Below are positions 36,891 through 47,779 of a DNA stretch of 64,000 nucleotides, piece after piece. Origin of the DNA: Ustilago trichophora (lineage: Eukaryota; Basidiomycota; Ustilaginomycetes; Ustilaginales; Ustilaginaceae); assembly GCA_900323505.1 (NCBI GenBank), contig OOIN01000001.1:868001-932000 (forward strand). Direction: 5' to 3'. Position 1 is the stretch's first letter. The number at the start of each line of letters is the position of its first letter. The translations under genes were made by a program, and so were the position numbers. The notes below the pieces were generated by a model. The model searched no databases. It was not told the origin of the DNA and saw only the letters and a list, made by a program, of their open reading frames with translations.

Positions 36891-39496
36891 CGGAAAACCC
36901 CCCAAACCCACACGCGCAACCAGCTGGCCCAGTCTCAATATCGGTAATAGAAAGCAATTTGAATTCGTTTCCTCTTCTTCTTCAAGATCTCTAAATTGAC
37001 TCTGCAGCAGTGCTGCATGCTTTGTATTCCTCAACAATTGAAAACGTATTCGCAGATAAGGGTCCACTTTCAACCGAAATTGATGAGATCGAAATCAAGG
37101 TCTGGTTCAAGAAAAATCTCGTATTTGATTTTTCTCTTTCCGCTTTCTCAGAGAGGGCGGAGATCGGCTTGCTCGTCTGTCCAGCAGAGAAGGCTCTGTT
37201 CGAAGGGCTGTCAACCGTGGCTTTTGGCTTTGGAAGAAGTCGGGCATGGTCACCGTCGGGCAGCTAATCACCGATGCTGCATAGCGTGCCAGCCGTCAGT
37301 CATCGTCGCCATGTGAGACTGCCAAGAGAGTAGCAGCATCGTCGGTGTACCATGTGGCCATGCGGCAAAACTCGTCCAAAGTCGGGATCGCTCTTTGCCC
37401 ATCTGAAACGGCGATGCATGGTTCTTGCGCCCGATCCGAGCCTGGTCTCTGCTCGACTTCTTACTATCAACGATGTTGAAGGTCGTGTGTGTCTGCCCGA
37501 CGCTTTCGTCCTCCGACACCGTCGAGACGGGGCGAGATGAAGCTTTGGCTGAGTGACGAAACAGAGCATGTTTACAATGGCGCCTTGGACTTCATCGACA
37601 CGAAACTGTGCCCTGCGTAGAAGCACGGTCTGTTTGAGCCCACCTCCTGAATCTAAAGGTCCGAAAGATAGATCTCGATGCAGTCGGCGTCTCGTCAAAG
37701 GCCCATGTACATTTTAGATGAGCCTGCAGATCGCCAGCATCTTCTACCACTACGACGCAAAGCGGCTGTCTTCCAGGTTCTGTGACGCATCGTGAGGCAG
37801 TCCTTGGGAGACAGCTGAAAACAAAGAATGCCACATACAGTATGATCGCTGAAAGTGCAATTAAGGTTCTCTGCCAAATAAACAAGACTCGGTGCTTGCG
37901 CAAGTCGACGACACTTCAGATGTAGCTGGAGCAGATATCATGGGTGTATGTGATTCAAGAGCCAGGAAAGCTATTGGACAATCAGGAGCGGCTACCTCAT
38001 TCGGCTGCTTCCGCGGCAATGCCGGTCAAGCTGCTGACAGCGAAAGTCCGCTCGCGTGAGTGTGTCAAGAGTCGGCGCCGCGGTCAGCGTGTCGGCAGGC
38101 CTTGCTTTTTTGTCCAGGTTCCGAACGGGTGAACACGCAAGAAGGCTCTTTCCGGCTCTGGAGAACAATGGACGTAGAGTGACTCGAGAGTTTCTTCACA
38201 TCAACGCTGACAGACACGCCGATTCGGCCGCTTGCCTTTGTCCGCGACTTAAAGTGGCACATAGTGGGCTTCCTGTGACTGCCACTTGCCGCAAGCACAT
38301 GGTAAGCTTGCTGCATATACCGTATGGCCATCAGCTTCCGATCCTTGACAACACCATCTGTTTGGTTCTGGCTTTGGTTACGATTTCGGGAAGATTTGCC
38401 TTTTTTTTTGATGACAGAGGTGACAACATGGTGAGCAATTTTCGGTTTGGTTTTTCTGGTAAACTTGACACAGCAAATCGCTCCGTCAGCTGAAAACCAA
38501 GCGGCCAACGATGCAATTTTTAGAAAACATTTAATCCGAAAAATGCCCGTGATCTCGTCAATAAAAAAAATGCCTCGATGGTAAGAGTGGCGGTGAGGAT
38601 CGGCATTTAAGGATGAGAACATCGACGCTTCCAAAACACGCGCTACTGATGGTCTCAGCAATGTCGCCGTCGATTTCAGCAAGCGTCTTCAAAGATCTGA
38701 CTGCCAGCAAGTCTGCTACAGTCGTTCATTCCTTAGCTCCCTTTGTGACTTGATTGTGCGGAGAATGCAGCTTGACGCTGGACGTTGGGGGGTTTTTCTG
38801 CGGAGAAGAAAGCTGGTTGGCTCGCTCTCATGCCAACTGACGGCGGAATAAATTTTCGAGGATCTCATCTTGGTCCACTCCGCCGGTGACAGAGTGGTCA
38901 AGTGCTGTGGGGAAAAAGAAAAGAAAGGGGCGCGCGATTGTGCTTTGAGGAGGAGAGATGATGCGATATGTTTTGTTCTGGTGTTCGGGGAGATCAGCCC
39001 ACTGACCCTTGTTCGCTTAAATCAACAACGATTTAGTCGAGCTATTTTTTCACGCACACAACCAATCAACAGAAGATGCCAGCTGTCGCCTGCCACTGCC
39101 ACTGTCACTGTCATTGCCAAGTCGAGCTGACGAAAGTCTCCTCGACAAACGCAGCTCACAGTAAGCAGCGTAGGTTATGAATATATTAACCCAAACCTGC
39201 TTTTATCCGCACACCACAGAGAGAGTGTGCGTGTGAGAGAGAGCGCGTTACGACAGCCTCATGAGGATGGCTGTGTCGGTGACTTTGTGAGTTTGACTTT
39301 GTGTGACCAGAGAAGAAGAAAAAAATGGACCCCACCGACTCCCACGCAAGGTGATGATTGAATGCCGATGGCCCGAGCCATCATCCAAAAACGGTCGGAT
39401 GATGGAAGCCTGCTTCTGCCTGCTTCTGTCTGGCTTTGCTTTGCTTTGCCATTTCCCGCTGCTCATGCCTTTGGGAGCCGCCGCGGTCCTCCTGCC

Positions 39497-39504
<8 letters not shown>

Positions 39505-39551
<47 letters not shown>
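39505..39551 (+). repeat. (CT)n microsatellite, 47 bases
   Basis: An uninterrupted CT dinucleotide run upstream of the Sip5-like gene leader. It closely resembles the repeat at 25514-25559 in length and orientation relative to the downstream plus-strand gene. Confidence 0.95.
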
Positions 39552-39553
<2 letters not shown>

Positions 39554-40513
39554 GCCAGTTCCGATTTTATTCGCCAATAAAATAAATAAAAATGTTGTGT
39601 GTCGTTTCCGCCTCTAGGCCTGTGTGGCTTCTTGTGTTGCCGGCTCAGCCTCTCCACCTGCCTGCCTGAGACTTTCGACTGTGTGTGACTGTGACTCTGT
39701 TGCATCTCTCGACCCCTTTCCTGCTCCGCTCCGCCCCTACTCATGCCTCACACTCTCTGACTAGTGTCATCGACCTTGATCTTACGATCGGTTGCTCCTT
39801 CCGCTTCTTCTCTCACCTCTTCAACCTCAACACCAATATCAACACATCATCATACTATACCGGACTCGTCGAGCAAGCAATCGCTATCTCAGATCCGGCC
39901 CGGCTCCATTTTCCCGCTGCTCTTCTAATTCTGCAACGACCATCGGCACTTAGCTTCGCCTTATCGAACGACATTGACGTCCACCATCTTCAAAACAGCT
40001 GAGCCTGTCTTCGCGCGAACACGTGGACTCTGTCAACGACCGCCCCTCCAGCTGCACGCTGCCTTTGACCTGATTCGTTTGGACACCCCCACACTGCCTA
40101 CGCCGATCATCTTGGCAATCATCTCCATCCTCACCTACAGCCTGTGACGGCTCAGTCAAGCCATTGCCAGCGCTGCCTGGATCCAAATCAGATTTGCTTC
40201 GAAGCACTGTCGCATCGCCTGCACAGCCAACAACGTCGATCTCAGCGAGAGCTCTATACAATTCCCTCGGAAGCTTCCGAAGGCAGTATCAGGTTTTCAC
40301 GTTCGGTCCTTACCACTGCCTGTGCATCAGTACTGATCTGGACAGCTAAGGTTTCAGCTCCTCCTTCGTTTCCGTAACCGCTCATTCAACGAGTCGGATG
40401 GTCCGACCAGCCTTGCATTAGACGACGCCAGCCAAGTCGGCGTCGCACGCATTCCAACACCAAAAGGCATCTGCATTTTACCCGGCGCATAAGCGTACAA
40501 CACAGTTCCCACC

Positions 40514-42376
40514 ATGGGTCAACAACAGACCAAGGAGGCCGGTGCTTCCGGTGCATCCGCACAGCATTCTAGTCATACGCGCACCTCTTCGCGAGGAATG
40601 ACCCCTTCCACCTCGGCCAATCTGGTTGCCTCTCTATCCGCGGCTAGCTTGAGCCCTCCTTCTCCACCGCCCCTTCCCACCCATCTCGCGGACACGGTCA
40701 AGGTCGACGAGGGCGGCCTCGTCCCCAATGGTGTCTACACAGGCCCCCAGGATTACGACCAGCACTTTGTCCGTCAAAATATTGTCGACCGTCGACTCGC
40801 GCCATTCTGCAAGGGCAGCGATGACGAGGACGACTACGCCGAAAGCAAGTTCAATAGCGAATGCCCCATTTGCTTCCTCTACTATCCTTCGCCTCTCAAC
40901 TTTTCGCGCTGCTGCCACCAGCCCATCTGCACCGAATGCTTTGTCCAGATGAAGCGTGCCGATCCGACCTCGACCAACCCACCGTCTTCCGAGCCTCGTT
41001 CATGTCCCTTCTGCGTCGAGCCCAACTTTGGTGTCACCTATTCGCCCCCAGAGGCTCTCACACACGGACGTCGATCAAGTGGCAGTGGCAGCGGAAGTGA
41101 CAGTCCAAACGATGCAACGGATGCCGCCAACTTTGCCGAGATGGCTATCGGTACTGGCGGTGCTGGTCTGTCGGGAGCTGGAAAGAAAAAGATCCTCGCT
41201 GCGGATGATCCGAGCGTCATCACCGTGGATCAAGTGCGACCCGACTGGCACTACAAACTGGCCCAAGCAGAAGCCGCCGTGGCTCGAAGGGCGAACCGCC
41301 GCGTCATCATGCGCCAAGTCGGCGACCGTCTGATCCCTATCGGTATTTCATCGTCCCGCATGGGCGCCGATTTGGCCGCTGCTGCTGAGAGTGGCAGAAT
41401 CAATCTCAACGGTCCAGGTGGCAGCATCATCTTGAATGACGGCCAGAACTGGCCAGGCAGCACAGGAACCGTGTCCACCTCTCGAAGACGAAGTAGCCGA
41501 CCCAGTCGAAGTGCCAACGACGGTCTGCCTGAACTCGCACGCATGATGCGCAACGCTGCGGGAGAGGACATGGAGGAAGCCATGGTCATGGAAGCGATGC
41601 GACTCAGTCTGCTCGAGCACGAAGAGCAACAGCGAAAGCAAGCCGAGGAAGAGAAGAAGAAAAAGAAGGCTGCGGCAGCAACAGCAGCAGCAGCATCAAC
41701 GACGACAGCACAGGAGTCCTCAAGCTCTTCTAATGCAGCAACAGCAGTGGCGGCGGCGTCAGGATCGTCCCGCGATTCGACCTCGAACGATGTCCCTGCA
41801 GGAGGCAATACAGCAACACGATCTCCACCGCCTGCAGCTCAGTCGGTGTTGGAAGAGTCGGAGGCAAGATCGCCATCTGGAGCTCCATTGTCTCCGCCAA
41901 GGCTTCCTGTCACCATGGTCGACCCCGCATCCTTCGGGCTTTCACAGACGACCATGGACGAGCTGAGAGAGCTGATCGATGGTGGACCCTCCCCTCCTGC
42001 CTCTTCTGCTTCCGCCTCGTCGCCCAACGGTGCATCCTCCTCCACGCCGACGGAATCAAGTGGCGCGGCTAGACCTCACCGATCTATCCCAGCACCAGCC
42101 CCTGTCCCTGTCCCCCAGCCCGTAGCAGGCCTCGGCTCCGTCCTCTCCGAACGGCATGACGCCAACATCAGCTCGCAGCACGGCTACCCTTCCCCTCCTC
42201 CGGAAACGGGCGCAGGTGTCACAAAACACGCCACGACCTACTCTACAACCACCGCATCTTTCGACGCCAACACAAGCGCACCAGGTAGTCCAAGCTCCTC
42301 TGGCTTCTCAGCGCCTCGATCCCGCATCATCAACCCCAACAACCCTTTCCGTCGTAGTCTGGGCGAACATCATTGA
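40514..42376 (+). CDS. Sip5-like RING-type zinc protein with UIM-like helix
   Basis: The 620-residue protein starts MGQQQTK, which fits an N-myristoylation signal (Gly2, Thr6). A conserved block (GPQDYDQHFVRQNIVDRRLAPF) leads into a cysteine-rich RING-like domain: CPICFLYYP, then CCHQPICTECF, then SCPFC (about 115-172). This arrangement matches fungal Sip5, a protein linked to the Snf1 kinase. A helix near residues 351-371 (EEAMVMEAMRLSLLEHEE) fits the ubiquitin-interacting motif pattern, and a Lys/Ala/Ser-rich linker follows. The C-terminal half is Ser/Pro-rich and disordered. The ATG has a strong context (ACCATGG). A ubiquitin-related function is inferred from the RING-like and UIM-like parts. 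Confidence 0.8.
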   Translation: MGQQQTKEAGASGASAQHSSHTRTSSRGMTPSTSANLVASLSAASLSPPSPPPLPTHLADTVKVDEGGLVPNGVYTGPQDYDQHFVRQNIVDRRLAPFCKGSDDEDDYAESKFNSECPICFLYYPSPLNFSRCCHQPICTECFVQMKRADPTSTNPPSSEPRSCPFCVEPNFGVTYSPPEALTHGRRSSGSGSGSDSPNDATDAANFAEMAIGTGGAGLSGAGKKKILAADDPSVITVDQVRPDWHYKLAQAEAAVARRANRRVIMRQVGDRLIPIGISSSRMGADLAAAAESGRINLNGPGGSIILNDGQNWPGSTGTVSTSRRRSSRPSRSANDGLPELARMMRNAAGEDMEEAMVMEAMRLSLLEHEEQQRKQAEEEKKKKKAAAATAAAASTTTAQESSSSSNAATAVAAASGSSRDSTSNDVPAGGNTATRSPPPAAQSVLEESEARSPSGAPLSPPRLPVTMVDPASFGLSQTTMDELRELIDGGPSPPASSASASSPNGASSSTPTESSGAARPHRSIPAPAPVPVPQPVAGLGSVLSERHDANISSQHGYPSPPPETGAGVTKHATTYSTTTASFDANTSAPGSPSSSGFSAPRSRIINPNNPFRRSLGEHH

Positions 42377-43013
42377 GCTCTTACTCTTTCCCTGCATAGG
42401 CATGGCATGTTTACGTCTCATCGCAATCTGTTTTTTGATCTTTGTCTCTTGCCTCTCTGCTCGTCCCTTTCGAGGGGACATGGTTGTTGTTGATTCCTGT
42501 GTCACCGTATCATGCACGCACTTTGAAATGTATTGCCAGTTGGTTGCCAGATTTGCATGTGGTTGCGAGACTGTGTTTGTGAAGAGGCGAGACAATATGG
42601 CAAAGTGTTAGATCAAGGAAGGGTTGGGAGGGTGACAGCTCGGCGCCGGCTTTTTTCAGAATCCGGGGTGGAAAGCGCGACATCCGTAAAGTGTGTGGAG
42701 TAGAAGGAGATTTGACTTTCACGCATCGATCCACCACCATCATCCCTTCCTTGTGTCGCTTCTCACCATTCGTTCTCTACCGCCATCGAGACTCTTCAAT
42801 ATCTGCAAGGAGATTTCTTTGCATCCATAGGTAGTGTGGGGATAGTCTTCGAACATCTGTTACTGCCCACCTATTGTCGAAGCGTATTCGCATCCGTAGT
42901 CTTTAGCAACGATCGACACAACACGCGGCGACGTCCTCAAGTCGTTTTCATCCACCTCTCTTGCTTCTTCCTCTTCTGGACCAGCTTTAAAGCTGAAGAC
43001 AAGCTAGATCGAG
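42377..43013 (+). promoter_or_regulatory. Intergenic region between the Sip5-like gene and PEX12
   Basis: These 637 bases lie between two genes on the same strand. They should contain the Sip5-like 3' end and the PEX12 promoter. No repeat or gene is evident. The last 250 bases are CT-rich, as in other leaders here. Confidence 0.4.
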
Positions 43014-44396
43014 ATGGATGTTTTAACCTCCGTCGATCCTACATCATCCCAACCTTCCTCATCGGACCCCTTCCATCCCTCCTTTTTCGAACTAGCAGCC
43101 CAGTCTCAACTGCAAGATCTGATCAAACCTGCAGTACGCTATGTCCTCGCCGTCCTCGCCCAGCGCAATCCACGCTACCTCCTTCGTATCGTCAACTCGT
43201 TCGATGAGATCTATGCGCTGTTGATGGCTGGGATCGAAGCGCACTATCTGCGAGTATGGGGTAGCAGTTTTGCCGAAAACTTTTACGGTTTGCGTAGAAG
43301 ACGTAGACCCGGGTTGAATCGCAATGCTGCAGGATCGACGAGCGTTAGTGTAGCTCGAAGTGAGAGGCTGGGTAAAAAAGAGATTCGTTTGAGTCTGTTG
43401 TTCTTGGTGGGGTTGCCGTATTTGGGCGCTAAAATGGAAGATGTTTGGGAACGAAACGGCGGAGGATTATCCAACACTGCTTCGCTGTTTGGTGAAGATG
43501 CAACATCTCGATTCACCGACTCGTCCCAACCTGCACAACCTCTTTTCACCAGAATGCGATCAGCGACGATGGAAATTTTCAAACCCACCTATCCCTATTT
43601 GAAAACCATCTATCAACTCTGGTTGCTCACTTACAACGTTAGATATCTCTTTGACAAGACGCCGTATTGGAGACCATGGTTCAGTTTGATGCGAATCGAC
43701 GTTCGAAGGGTGGGACCGAATGATGGACCTAGGAAGAGGTTGGTTCCGAAAAAGATGCCTAGTTTGGTGCGACAGCCGCGGAGGTTTTTCAGTATGTTGA
43801 TCGGGTTGGTTCCAGGGGTGGTGTTTGAAGGTTTGAAGTATGGATTGCCTGCGAGTATTTTCTTCTTTAAATTTTTGGAGTGGTGGTATGGCGCTGATAA
43901 TCCAAGAAGACGTAGGGGTGGTGGTCAAGCTGGTGCGACGGGTTCCAGTGCCGGGAGTGGAGCAAATGGTGAAGAATCCAACAATACTCTCGAGCCACCA
44001 ACCCCTCTCCTACCCGATCTCAAATCAGGTCTCTTAAGCACATCCATCCCTACCTCGATTCAAGACACTTTACCATCCTACAAGATCCCCCAAATCTTCG
44101 CCCTCTCCGGAAGCCTCCTTGACAAACTCAACAACCCCAACGAATCGTCCGACTCTATCTCTGCTCGATTGATCAATCCCAATCCCAATCCTACCACATC
44201 TAGCAGGCGAAAATTGATCCACAATTCTTGCCCCATCTGCGGTACAATGCCCATCAATAATCCCGCGGTTCTCCCCAGCGGATACGTCTTTTGCTACACT
44301 TGCGCATTCAACTTTGTCGAGGAACACGGTACATGTCCAGTAACCAACCTAGCTATTCCCGAGCGAAAAGATGCCCTGCGAAAGGTGCTCGGATAA
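43014..44396 (+). CDS. PEX12: Peroxin 12 (Pex12), RING peroxisome assembly protein
   Basis: This 460-residue protein has the Pex2/Pex12 N-terminal membrane domain (DPFHPSFFELAAQSQLQDLI, KPAVRYVLAVLAQRNPRYLL, then the LYLLTYN-like segment LWLLTYNVRYLFDKTPYW). The C-terminal zinc domain reads CPICGTMPINNPAVL, then GYVFCYTCAF, then GTCPVTNLAI. As in other Pex12 proteins the RING has fewer ligands than a full C3HC4 domain. Pex2, Pex10 and Pex12 form the ubiquitin ligase channel that recycles the Pex5 receptor. A Gly/Ser-rich and Pro-rich insert separates membrane and RING parts. ATG 43014 lies just before the conserved FHPSFFEL block. Confidence 0.94.
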   Translation: MDVLTSVDPTSSQPSSSDPFHPSFFELAAQSQLQDLIKPAVRYVLAVLAQRNPRYLLRIVNSFDEIYALLMAGIEAHYLRVWGSSFAENFYGLRRRRRPGLNRNAAGSTSVSVARSERLGKKEIRLSLLFLVGLPYLGAKMEDVWERNGGGLSNTASLFGEDATSRFTDSSQPAQPLFTRMRSATMEIFKPTYPYLKTIYQLWLLTYNVRYLFDKTPYWRPWFSLMRIDVRRVGPNDGPRKRLVPKKMPSLVRQPRRFFSMLIGLVPGVVFEGLKYGLPASIFFFKFLEWWYGADNPRRRRGGGQAGATGSSAGSGANGEESNNTLEPPTPLLPDLKSGLLSTSIPTSIQDTLPSYKIPQIFALSGSLLDKLNNPNESSDSISARLINPNPNPTTSSRRKLIHNSCPICGTMPINNPAVLPSGYVFCYTCAFNFVEEHGTCPVTNLAIPERKDALRKVLG

Positions 44397-44460
44397 AATC
44401 TCTCTCTCACCTCAACACATGGAAATCCAAGTCATTCAGAAATGAAAGAAAAAAAGAAAA

Positions 44461-44470
44461 AATAAATAAA
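44461..44470 (+). terminator. Candidate polyadenylation signal of PEX12
   Basis: Two overlapping AATAAA hexamers begin 65 bases after the PEX12 stop, in an A-rich stretch between convergent genes. Confidence 0.4.
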
Positions 44471-44567
44471 AATGTGAAAGATGTTTTGTGACTTGCAAGT
44501 ATCATGGTGCGAGTGTCAATGCGAGAAACTTTGGATGGGAAACAAGACATGGAATCATGTGCTGGAT

Positions 44568-47192
44568 CTAGATGCGCTCAAAAAAGTACACGTAAGCCTG
44601 GGAACTAAGCCCTTTGACACCAACATCTTGGTCGCCCTCCTTTGCGGCAGAAGAGAGAGGAGCCTTGACAACTTTTTCGTCATTGAAAAAGATCCACTCT
44701 TCCGCGTGCTTAACGTGTGCTACGTAATGACCGCTGTGAACGCTAGGACCCTTGTGGCTGATGAAGCTCTTGATCGTGTATCTGGCTGGGGTGTCGGAAA
44801 ATCCTGGGATGACGTTGGAGCTGCTGTTTGAGGTTTCGCCGGTAGGGGCAGGGGTAGAGTCTTCGCCAGGGTCATCAGGGTTTTCGAAGAGCCAAGCGAC
44901 GGCGAGTTCGGGATTGTTGGAGTTGAGTCGAAGAGCTTTGCGTGCTTGCGAGGAGGTGAAGCCCATTTCTTCCAGCATGGTTGTGTCCGGGCCGGCAGCA
45001 GCAGGAGCAGACGAGGCGGAGGAAGAGGTGGAGAAGTCAATGGGTTCGTCAATGTCGGCATCCTCCATGTGGGCAAAGAGCCAATTCATCGCACTCTCCG
45101 CATCTCCCATTCCGGTCGCGAGCATCGCCTTCTTGCATCGGATCTCGGGGAAGCCCATACTTGTCAACTGTGACATCACCCCAGCATCCCATTCCGGCTC
45201 ACCACCACCACCGGAGGAAGGGGCAGCTTCATCTTCAGGTAGCTCCTCTTCATCTGGCTGCTGGCCACGGCCGAGGTAGCGATCAAGGTCGAGAGGCGTA
45301 TCGATGGGGATCAGTATGGGGACAGGCACTTTTTGTGGAACCCAGTTGATCAGCTGGAATCGACGCACTTGCAAGGCAAGCACCTCGGGGAAGGTGGTAA
45401 ACAGTGTACGCTTGGTGGCAGTGACTTTTTTGGAGCATGACGGACAGTTGTACTCGAGCTCTTCGGGTGCGGTAAAGATATCGAGGCACTCGACGAGGCT
45501 GACTGGCTCATACTCTACAGCAGCTGAAGAAGATTCGGCAGCGTGGACGCCTTCAGCCGGTTGCTTGCCAGCCGAGTCTTCCGGCTGGACAGGCTTCTTA
45601 CGGATCGGCACGGGCAAGCTGAGACCTGCATCTTGGCGTTCTACGCTGTAGCGCACTTTGTGACACTCGTTGCACTCGAGCCTCTGCTCCAGCCCAAATC
45701 CAAACACGTTGGTCGGATCCTCAGCGGGAGCAGAAGAGGCGGCCGATGCCACTTTGCGATTCTCCTTCTGCACAATGTTAACGAGGTACTTGAAGAACTC
45801 GTCTGCGTCCTGTTGTCGCATCGTCGAAAACTCCTCATGTCCCTGTCCCACCAGTGCCTTGAACATGTTGGGTCGGACACCCTGCTGGAAGAGCGATTGC
45901 TGCTCCTGATCTCTTCCAGCTGCTGGCGTCCATCCTGCGTCGTTGCCTTGCTCCGGCTCACGTGGATGGGAGTAGCGACCGGACAAGAGGCCATCGGCGA
46001 TCTTCGTGATCTGGCACTCAAAGCACGTCGCGGGCTGGTTGGTACAGGCGAGCGTATGCGGGCGATATGCATCGCCGTACCTCTTCTGGAAAGCAGGCAA
46101 AGAGAAGAGACTCTGCATCACCGAAGCCATGTAGCAGCTGTTTCCGAGGTTGCGAATGCCCGTGAGACCAGGACCAAAGATGGGCTCGAGCAGCTTGCCA
46201 TCTTCGCCCGTCATGTTGAAGTCAAACTTGAGGTTCTGTTCGATCTGAAGCTCGGTCATGCTCTTTTCCGTCTTGGACAGATCCATGACGTTGATGCCAA
46301 AGTGCGAGAGGTGTTGTGCGAGGTTGGGGTCGATGCGTGCGTCGTTGCACGCGTAACAGTAGATATCGGCGGTCCCCTCGGCGGTGATGGTACCCTGCTT
46401 GACGGATACGGGATGGCCGCTTTCCTCGAAGTGGGAAAGACCGTGACTGTTGCCACCGACACCACCGAATTGAGCTCGACCACAGCCAAGGTGGCCACAG
46501 GTGAGACAAAGCCAGAGGTTGGAAGTGAGGTCGCACTTGCCGCAGGAAGCAAGACTGGAAAGCTCAAGCTTGGTGGGGCCTCCAGGCTGGACGAGCTCAC
46601 GGGTGTGCGGACATGGTACGATCTCTTCCTCCCATGCCTTGACCTCGCTCTGCTGAGCCGAGGACATGGCAGTCATGACACCGCGGATGACTTCATCCAG
46701 CTTGTCGGTCAGAGGAAGATCCTTGCCTGCACCACTCGGGTCGCATGCAAGGCATCTTGGGACGGCGTGAAAGTCGTACTTGTCAGCATCCGACTCGGCA
46801 GCAATGGCGAGCTTCTTGGGCATCGAGGCAGCTTTATCTTCACCAGCTGATGGGGTAGGACGACGGGTGCGGCGAATATTGACAACAAGTGCATGTTGTG
46901 TCTTGTCGAAGTGGAGACGCGAGTGCTCACGGTCTCCATTGCCGGTGCATCCACCATTGAAGCAGAGCAAGCAGACGTCGATCCCGTTGGGGCCATCTTG
47001 ATCGTCGAAGCAGAGGGTACATTCCTCCTTGTGTACGTGCTGCGAGGGACGTGGCGGAGCCAGTGCCATAAAGGCGGCGCTGAGATGAGGACAAGCCATG
47101 TCGGGCTGAGTCGAGTGAATGGTGTGATCCCCTTGTCTGGATGATGATGACGGGTCTAGCTCGGAGGGAGATGGCGACCTCGACCGTTTCAT
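44568..47192 (-). CDS. UBP14: Ubp14/USP5-like ubiquitin carboxyl-terminal hydrolase (isopeptidase T)
   Basis: From ATG 47192 the protein has 874 residues. Two zinc-finger UBP regions occupy the N-terminal third (ECTLCFDDQDGPNGIDVCLLC; then CPHTRELV, CGKCDLTSNLWLCLTCGHLG). The catalytic Cys353 lies in GIRNLGNSCYMASV and the catalytic His822 in VHSGHYVAHV. Two UBA domains are inserted in the catalytic fold (MSQLTSMGFPEIRCKKAMLA and LEEMGFTSSQARKALRLNSN). This is the full USP5/Ubp14 layout. The enzyme disassembles unanchored polyubiquitin and keeps the proteasome free of chains. A second ATG 31 codons downstream (MACPHLSAAF) is an equally possible start. The frame upstream of 47192 opens with TTG and is not needed. 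Confidence 0.95.
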   Translation of the reverse strand: MKRSRSPSPSELDPSSSSRQGDHTIHSTQPDMACPHLSAAFMALAPPRPSQHVHKEECTLCFDDQDGPNGIDVCLLCFNGGCTGNGDREHSRLHFDKTQHALVVNIRRTRRPTPSAGEDKAASMPKKLAIAAESDADKYDFHAVPRCLACDPSGAGKDLPLTDKLDEVIRGVMTAMSSAQQSEVKAWEEEIVPCPHTRELVQPGGPTKLELSSLASCGKCDLTSNLWLCLTCGHLGCGRAQFGGVGGNSHGLSHFEESGHPVSVKQGTITAEGTADIYCYACNDARIDPNLAQHLSHFGINVMDLSKTEKSMTELQIEQNLKFDFNMTGEDGKLLEPIFGPGLTGIRNLGNSCYMASVMQSLFSLPAFQKRYGDAYRPHTLACTNQPATCFECQITKIADGLLSGRYSHPREPEQGNDAGWTPAAGRDQEQQSLFQQGVRPNMFKALVGQGHEEFSTMRQQDADEFFKYLVNIVQKENRKVASAASSAPAEDPTNVFGFGLEQRLECNECHKVRYSVERQDAGLSLPVPIRKKPVQPEDSAGKQPAEGVHAAESSSAAVEYEPVSLVECLDIFTAPEELEYNCPSCSKKVTATKRTLFTTFPEVLALQVRRFQLINWVPQKVPVPILIPIDTPLDLDRYLGRGQQPDEEELPEDEAAPSSGGGGEPEWDAGVMSQLTSMGFPEIRCKKAMLATGMGDAESAMNWLFAHMEDADIDEPIDFSTSSSASSAPAAAGPDTTMLEEMGFTSSQARKALRLNSNNPELAVAWLFENPDDPGEDSTPAPTGETSNSSSNVIPGFSDTPARYTIKSFISHKGPSVHSGHYVAHVKHAEEWIFFNDEKVVKAPLSSAAKEGDQDVGVKGLSSQAYVYFFERI

Positions 47193-47779
47193 CGGCGAGC
47201 TCTTGTTGGACCGAGTCGAAGTTCGAGGATACTGACGCTGTTGATTGCCCTCCTTTTGGCGGCGACGATTGATGATATGTGTGATGTCGCAAAGGATGCT
47301 TGAAAGCGATGTTGCTCGAGTCGAATTTGCGGTCAATGCAGTAATGGTGGGAGGGAGGAAGCACAGGAAGAACTGAGCCGTGTTGATTTCAGAAATTTGT
47401 GTGCGCAACTGCACCGTGCACTCGCAGCCAAAAGTCTTTTGCGCCAAAGGTGGAGGCTCGCATGACTAAAACTACGCACACACTCATAAAGTGCCTCAAA
47501 ATTTTGGGGAGGAGGCACGCGACATCACTGGAGCTGGTGTCATGAACGATGGTGATTTCGATGAGTGCCTGCGAAGCTCTGAATGAAGTACTGTACAACG
47601 TGTTCCCGACTGACCCTAGACACATCGTCAGGATTCAAGCAGGGATCTCATCATGTGATAAGCGAGCAGGTGTTCAGAAGAAGTCGAGTTGCCGTGAGAA
47701 CAAGTATGGAATCTAAAAGTACAAAGGATCAACGAGAATCGGGTGCGATGGGTATGAAGCAAGATGTGAATGAGTATCA
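47193..47779 (-). promoter_or_regulatory. UBP14 promoter region
   Basis: These 587 bases lie between the stop of the 7-TM gene and the UBP14 start, both on the minus strand. One TACTGTA heptamer lies at 47589-47595, extended to GTACTGTAC. No gene is evident. Confidence 0.45.

Larger units (their letters stand above)
35521..40513. other. Gene-poor divergent region, 5 kb (Cdc42 / Sip5-like)
   Basis: No convincing gene is present. The region contains GA-rich DNA (about 36456-36492), a CAG/CAA-rich stretch (36514-36547), a (CGACT)5 repeat (36866-36890), a 47-base CT repeat (39505-39551) and one TACAGTA heptamer (37836). Purine/pyrimidine strand bias is strong from about 39600 to 40500, which is probably the leader of the Sip5-like gene. 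Open frames of 60-205 codons show no family features and mostly start with non-ATG codons. Confidence 0.55.

Noticed and set aside
37010..37267. 85-codon frame in the Cdc42/Sip5 gap
   Set aside because: It starts with GTG and has no recognisable feature.
45543..46850. 435-codon open frame antisense to UBP14
   Set aside because: The catalytic motifs of UBP14 are on the opposite strand; this frame has no domain.
47193..47447. 85-residue N-terminal extension of UBP14
   Set aside because: It opens with TTG and is not expected in the family.
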